DNA of 7,064 nt, taken from Rhodospirillales bacterium (GTDB lineage Bacteria; Pseudomonadota; Alphaproteobacteria; Rhodospirillales; Casp-alpha2). Position numbers and translations under genes: made by a program. The stretch covers positions 1 through 7,064 of the forward strand of contig JABJOR010000385.1 in NCBI GenBank assembly GCA_018664265.1, written 5' to 3'. The notes under the pieces are model-generated. The model saw only the letters and a program-made list of their open reading frames with translations, was not told where the DNA came from and made no database searches. Of the stretch, positions 5,118 to 7,064 are shown piece after piece. How positions within the stretch are numbered: the stretch's first letter is position 1; each line of letters starts with the position of its first letter.

Positions 5118-5864
5118 ATGACATCAAATGATAGCCAAACAGCGAAACCTGGAGCCAGCTTGTCATTGCGCCGGTTGCTTCCAGTTGCCCTGATAATAGC
5201 AGGTTTTACGGCTTTTATTGCATCCGGTGGGGCAGATTATATCTCCTTCGAGACATTGAGCAATCATCGAGAAGAGATCATCCATTGGTGTGAAACCAAC
5301 ATGGTATTGGCTGTGGTATCCTTTATAGTCATCTATACCCTGATGACGGCCTTGTCCATTCCGGGGGCCGTATGGATAACCATTTCAGGCGGTTTCATCT
5401 TCGGGCTAGGGCAAGGCGTGATTTATGTCGTTCTTGCAGCAACTTGCGGGGCCACACTAATATTTCTTGCGGCCCGATACGCTTTCGCAGACTACTTCCA
5501 TGCCAAAGCAGGGCCTGCCTTGCATCGTATGGAAGACGGATTTCGCAAAAACGCCATGTCGTATCTGTTGTTTTTAAGATTGGTACCGGTTTTTCCGTTC
5601 TGGCTGGTCAATCTGGTTCCAGCCCTGCTCGGCGTTCCGATGAGAACCTATATAATAGCCACCTTTTTTGGCATTATGCCGGGCTCGCTTGTGTTTTGCT
5701 GGGTCGGCAGCGGGCTTGGCGTTGTCCTTGATCAAGGCGAAAAGCCTGATCTAGGGATCATCTTCGAACCTGCCATTTTATATCCAATGATTGGCCTTGC
5801 CATTTTATCCCTGATACCGGTGATCTATAATCGAATAAAATCATTGCACCAAAACAACACATAA
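5118..5864 (+). CDS. TVP38/TMEM64 (VTT/DedA-like) family integral membrane protein
   Basis: The 248-residue product is a polytopic inner-membrane protein of the TVP38/TMEM64 (SNARE-associated Golgi protein) family. A first helix spans about 20-37, a second about 62-80, then come the family core, a helix near 178-203 and a last helix near 222-240. The core shows IPGAVWITISGGFIFGLGQG (81-100), then GATLIFLAARYAF (111-123) and LFLRLVPVFPFWLVNLVPAL (151-170), with Arg154 and its prolines in the re-entrant hairpin region typical of DedA/VTT proteins. Relatives are linked to lipid scrambling or transport and membrane homeostasis; the substrate here is unknown. An in-frame TAA at 5100-5102 excludes an earlier start, and the ATG at 5118 has only a weak purine stretch before it. 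The oxidoreductase gene follows after 23 bp, a pairing seen widely in bacteria. Confidence 0.92.
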   Translation: MTSNDSQTAKPGASLSLRRLLPVALIIAGFTAFIASGGADYISFETLSNHREEIIHWCETNMVLAVVSFIVIYTLMTALSIPGAVWITISGGFIFGLGQGVIYVVLAATCGATLIFLAARYAFADYFHAKAGPALHRMEDGFRKNAMSYLLFLRLVPVFPFWLVNLVPALLGVPMRTYIIATFFGIMPGSLVFCWVGSGLGVVLDQGEKPDLGIIFEPAILYPMIGLAILSLIPVIYNRIKSLHQNNT

Positions 5865-5887
5865 AGAATGAAAGAAAGGCATCCAAA

Positions 5888-7064
5888 ATGTCTCAACAAG
5901 TCAAAGCTGATATTTGTGTCATTGGAGCAGGCTCCGGTGGTTTATCTGTGGCCGCAGGTTGTTCCCAGATGGGTGCAAAAACTGTCCTCATTGAAAAAGC
6001 TAAAATGGGTGGAGATTGCCTGAATTACGGCTGCGTCCCTTCCAAAGCCATGCTGGCGGCGGGGAAAGCTGCTCAGGCCCACAGGGCAGGTACGTCTTTT
6101 GGCGTTAAAGAAAACCAGCCCTCAATCGACTACAAAACAATGTATTCTCACATTCAAGGGGTTATAGGAGCCATTGCCCCCAATGATTCTGTCGAGCGTT
6201 TTGAAGGACTTGGCGTTCAGGTCATCAAAGGTGCCGCACGGTTTGTAGGTAACCGGGAGATTCTTGCCAATGATACAAGGGTAACAGCCAGACGCTTTGT
6301 TGTTGCGACAGGATCAAGCGCAGCCATCCCGCCAATCCCCGGCATTGACACTGTGCCTTATTATACAAACGAGACCATTTTTAGCGCCAAACAGTTTCCC
6401 AAACACCTGATCATCATTGGTGGTGGCCCAATCGGTTGTGAATTGGCACAGGCACACAGGCGACTTGGGGCCGAAGTCACCATATTGGAAATGTTTTCCA
6501 TCATGCCCAAAGATGACCCTGAACTGGTCGCCGTGGTCCGCCAGTCTCTTTTAAATGAAGGCATTATTATCCTCGAAGGTGTTGGTGTTGAAAACATTGA
6601 GAAAACATCAAACGGGGTTTCCGTCACCATAAAATCAGAAGACATCATGAATCAGATTGAAGGCTCAGACCTTCTCGTTGCTGCTGGACGTCGCCCTAAT
6701 CTGGATGGACTGGATCTGGAAGCCGGTGGCATTACATATGATCGCCCCGGCATTAAAGTCGATGCCCGATTACGCACATCCAACAAACGGGTTTTTGCTA
6801 TCGGGGACTGCGCAGGTAGTTATCAGTTCACGCATGTAGCAGGCTATCATGCAGGAATTGTCATTCGTAATGCCCTGTTCCGCCTGCCTGCCAAAGTCAA
6901 TTATACAGCCGTTCCATGGGTTACCTATACCAGCCCTGAGCTGGCACAGGTCGGATTGACAGAATCTGAAGCACGCCAAAAACACGGCAGTGATATTCGA
7001 ATTTTACGCTGGCCCTTCCATGAGAACGATCGCGCGCAGGCTGAGCACCAGACAAACGGAATGG
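5888..7064 (+). CDS. FAD-dependent pyridine nucleotide-disulfide oxidoreductase, partial (dihydrolipoamide dehydrogenase / mercuric reductase-like)
   Basis: The frame is open from the ATG at 5888 to the window end: 392 codons of a family that usually has about 470. AAAGG lies 8 nt before the ATG. Domains in order are an FAD-binding Rossmann fold, VIGAGSGGL (11-19) with Glu36; the redox-active disulfide GGDCLNYGCVPSK (41-53), Cys44 and Cys49; ATGSSAAIPPIPG (140-152); an NAD(P)-binding fold, IIGGGPIGCELA (176-187) with Glu201, which favours NADH; AAGRRPN (265-271); AIGDCAG (304-310); and the start of the dimerisation domain at about 345 (PWVTYTSPELAQVGLTE). The part that would hold the catalytic His-Glu pair, or extra C-terminal cysteines, lies beyond the window. 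The absence of an adjacent lipoyl or 2-oxoacid dehydrogenase gene argues against a standard Lpd. It is probably co-transcribed with the TVP38 gene. The substrate is unknown; annotating it as mercuric reductase would be unsafe. Confidence 0.93.
   Translation, partial: MSQQVKADICVIGAGSGGLSVAAGCSQMGAKTVLIEKAKMGGDCLNYGCVPSKAMLAAGKAAQAHRAGTSFGVKENQPSIDYKTMYSHIQGVIGAIAPNDSVERFEGLGVQVIKGAARFVGNREILANDTRVTARRFVVATGSSAAIPPIPGIDTVPYYTNETIFSAKQFPKHLIIIGGGPIGCELAQAHRRLGAEVTILEMFSIMPKDDPELVAVVRQSLLNEGIIILEGVGVENIEKTSNGVSVTIKSEDIMNQIEGSDLLVAAGRRPNLDGLDLEAGGITYDRPGIKVDARLRTSNKRVFAIGDCAGSYQFTHVAGYHAGIVIRNALFRLPAKVNYTAVPWVTYTSPELAQVGLTESEARQKHGSDIRILRWPFHENDRAQAEHQTNGM

Noticed and set aside
5738..5751. Second FNR-like box (TTGATCAAGGCGAA)
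   Set aside because: The right half does not match ATCAA and it lies within the TVP38 coding region.
6361..6648. Minus-strand open frame opposite the oxidoreductase
   Set aside because: The plus strand encodes an unbroken oxidoreductase with all cofactor motifs; this frame is its shadow.
5888..7064. Assignment as mercuric reductase (merA) in a mercury operon
   Set aside because: There is no heavy-metal-binding N-terminal domain and no merR, merT or merP nearby, and the diagnostic C-terminal cysteines lie outside the window.

Overview
The window reads as ordinary chromosome from an alphaproteobacterium of moderate GC, probably Rhodospirillales-like. The main evidence is a minus-strand run in the order rpmH, rnpA, yidD, yidC, engB, argB. 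The protein signatures agree: YidC has the KSYVSMSKMKKLQPEM segment with a Lys in the first core helix, and there is a full arginine-type NAG kinase. Placement below class is inference.

Left edge (1-450, plus strand). The first 42 bases could be the tail of an upstream protein. They are followed by a perfect FNR/FixK-type palindrome (56-69), a candidate -10, a strong Shine-Dalgarno and a 106-residue ubiquitin-like beta-grasp protein of the MoaD/ThiS type. This protein lacks the usual Gly-Gly end and carries a Tyr/Gly tail instead. The arrangement suggests oxygen-responsive expression of a sulfur-carrier-like protein, possibly serving a molybdenum or tungsten enzyme encoded to the left. It converges on argB with only 7 bp between the stop codons.

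Centre (458-4853, minus strand). This is a close-packed, six-gene, probably co-transcribed cluster. It encodes ribosomal protein L34, the RNase P protein, the YidD insertion factor, the YidC insertase, the ribosome-assembly GTPase EngB and acetylglutamate kinase. Gaps are 6 to 45 bp. A good sigma70-type promoter (TTGACT, 17 bp, TATACC) lies in front of rpmH. The short leader it predicts is almost entirely one hairpin that would bury the rpmH Shine-Dalgarno.

Divergent spacer (4854-5117). It holds the rpmH promoter and leader, an 8-bp palindrome over the -10, a long-loop inverted repeat and a small AT-rich tandem repeat. No RNA gene or convincing replication origin is seen.

Right edge (5118-7064, plus strand). 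This is a two-gene unit: a TVP38/TMEM64 (DedA-like) membrane protein, then a flavin-dependent disulfide oxidoreductase of the dihydrolipoamide dehydrogenase / mercuric reductase superfamily, cut by the window end.

No mobile element, CRISPR array, tRNA or rRNA was seen. Most of the window is housekeeping. The parts most worth a second look are the FNR-boxed MoaD-like gene with its non-canonical tail and the rpmH leader hairpin.
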